A DNA stretch of 12,490 nucleotides from Phycisphaerales bacterium (lineage in GTDB: Bacteria; Planctomycetota; Phycisphaerae; Phycisphaerales; UBA1924). Below the pieces are notes generated by a model that made no database searches, was not told where the DNA came from, and saw nothing but the letters and a program-made list of their open reading frames with translations. The translations under genes were made by a program, and so were the position numbers. Below are positions 11,817 to 12,490 of the stretch, one piece after another; the stretch's first letter is position 1; every line of letters begins with the position of its first letter. The stretch spans positions 1 to 12,490 of the forward strand of contig JAIEQQ010000005.1 of NCBI GenBank assembly GCA_019747615.1, in the 5' to 3' direction.

Positions 11817-12428
11817 ATGTCGATCATCTCACAGATTCGCGTTCCGGTGTTGGTCATGGCGTTGGTGGGCGGCATGGGCGTCATGGCCGGCTGCCCGGGC
11901 GCTGGCCAGGTGAACTATCCGCCGATCGCTGGCGACACGATCAGCAACAGCGTGAACAACCCGCCGGTGCCGCGGGTGTTGGATGCGGCGCTTGAGTATG
12001 TGGTGCTGCGGTATCCGCCGAACTCATCGGGCCCGCTGGACCCTCAGCCGGCGGTGCCGTTCGCGGTGAATCTGCCGGCGCTGATGAACGAGGAGAACGT
12101 GCGCTCGATCATCAGAAACACGTCGCCGCACGCGCGGGCGCTGACTGAGCAGACGCAGAACCTGCCGATCTACCACGTCGCCCGCGTCAACGTGCGCGGC
12201 GGCACCGCGTATGTCGACATCCTGCGCCCGGTCTCCACGCTCCCGGACAAGCCGGTGAACCCGCTGTATCAGGGCGTGCGTGTGGAGCTTCGCGGGCTGA
12301 GCACCGCGTGGCGAGTGAACCACATCCAGCTTTATCCGGTGGGCACGCCGGATGTGCCGCGCCTGAACCTCGTCTCCGAAACGTGGGACGCGCCGGTGCC
12401 AGAGAGCGCCGGGACGCGCGGGGAGTAA
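11817..12428 (+). CDS. Small lipoprotein of unknown function
   Basis: 203 residues. ATG 11817 is chosen over an upstream in-frame ATG because GAGAGGAG ends 6 bases before it and it begins directly with a signal peptide. MSIISQIRVPVLVMALVGGM leads to VMAGC, with the lipidated Cys at 26. The mature part starts Pro/Asn-rich (PGAGQVNYPPIAGDTISNSV), then has a globular region with LDAALEYVVLRYPP, YHVARVNVRGGTAYVDILRP and GVRVELRGLSTAWRVNHIQLYP, which looks like an alpha-beta fold with several strands. I do not recognise the family. It is followed after 13 bases by a hairpin repeat that may act as its terminator. Confidence 0.88.
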   Translation: MSIISQIRVPVLVMALVGGMGVMAGCPGAGQVNYPPIAGDTISNSVNNPPVPRVLDAALEYVVLRYPPNSSGPLDPQPAVPFAVNLPALMNEENVRSIIRNTSPHARALTEQTQNLPIYHVARVNVRGGTAYVDILRPVSTLPDKPVNPLYQGVRVELRGLSTAWRVNHIQLYPVGTPDVPRLNLVSETWDAPVPESAGTRGE

Positions 12429-12441
12429 CGAGCAGGCATCC

Positions 12442-12490
12442 CACCCTCCCCCGGTCCTACCGGGGGAGGTGGCGAGTCCGCGAGCCGGAG
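12442..12490 (+). repeat. Double-hairpin intergenic repeat, copy 4 (variant B, cut by window end)
   Basis: CACCCTCCCCCGGTCCTACC, then GGGGGAGGTGGCGAGTCCGC, then GAGCCGGAG at the window edge. The first hairpin (CTCCCCCGGT with ACCGGGGGAG) is perfect. The second block is the GGCGAGTC..CGAGCC variant also seen at 7996-8049. Confidence 0.75.

Overview
The window looks like a piece of a GC-rich planctomycete chromosome, most likely class Phycisphaerae. The best clue is the C-terminus encoded near 4418-4700: two tandem copies of a motif built as D-I-A-[YD]-D-x-G ... VNNGVTEGDYNLFFA, ending in Gly-Cys-Ala-Phe. This matches the 'GC-type' dockerin-like anchor I know from Phycisphaerales secreted proteins. 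Signal peptides, several lipoproteins and a fasciclin protein fit a bacterium with an extensive cell envelope. This taxonomic call is inference from protein style, not from a marker gene.

Left half (1-6753), all genes on the minus strand: a secreted fasciclin (FAS1) protein cut by the window edge; a short-chain dehydrogenase whose reading frame is broken by a one-base shift; a secreted protein with two thioredoxin folds, only the second of which has the WCGPC active site; a SpoU/TrmH-type RNA 2'-O-ribose methyltransferase; and a large secreted FG-GAP repeat (beta-propeller-like) protein with an Ig-like domain and the dockerin-like anchor, also broken by a frame change inside the repeat array.

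A 549-base divergent intergenic region (6754-7302) contains no convincing gene but several hairpins and repeats. Right half (7303-12428), all genes on the plus strand: a lipoprotein of unknown function; uppP (undecaprenyl-diphosphatase, TTG start); a DUF1963/YwqG-like protein 6 bases behind it; serA (phosphoglycerate dehydrogenase with ACT domain); and a second lipoprotein.

The genes are mostly ordinary. The unusual content lies between them: a dispersed double-hairpin repeat family (copies near 654, 1726, 7996-8148 and 12442), two of which flank the dehydrogenase as direct repeats; a second hairpin family (4342 and 7094); a duplicated GCCTGCC hairpin (7219-7276); several tracts of 7-base periodic repeats of unrelated sequence (756-790, 8185-8226, 10196-10230); an 8/7-base repeat before serA; and a 131-base element with about 30-base inverted ends after serA. 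No rRNA, tRNA, transposase, CRISPR array or phage gene was seen.
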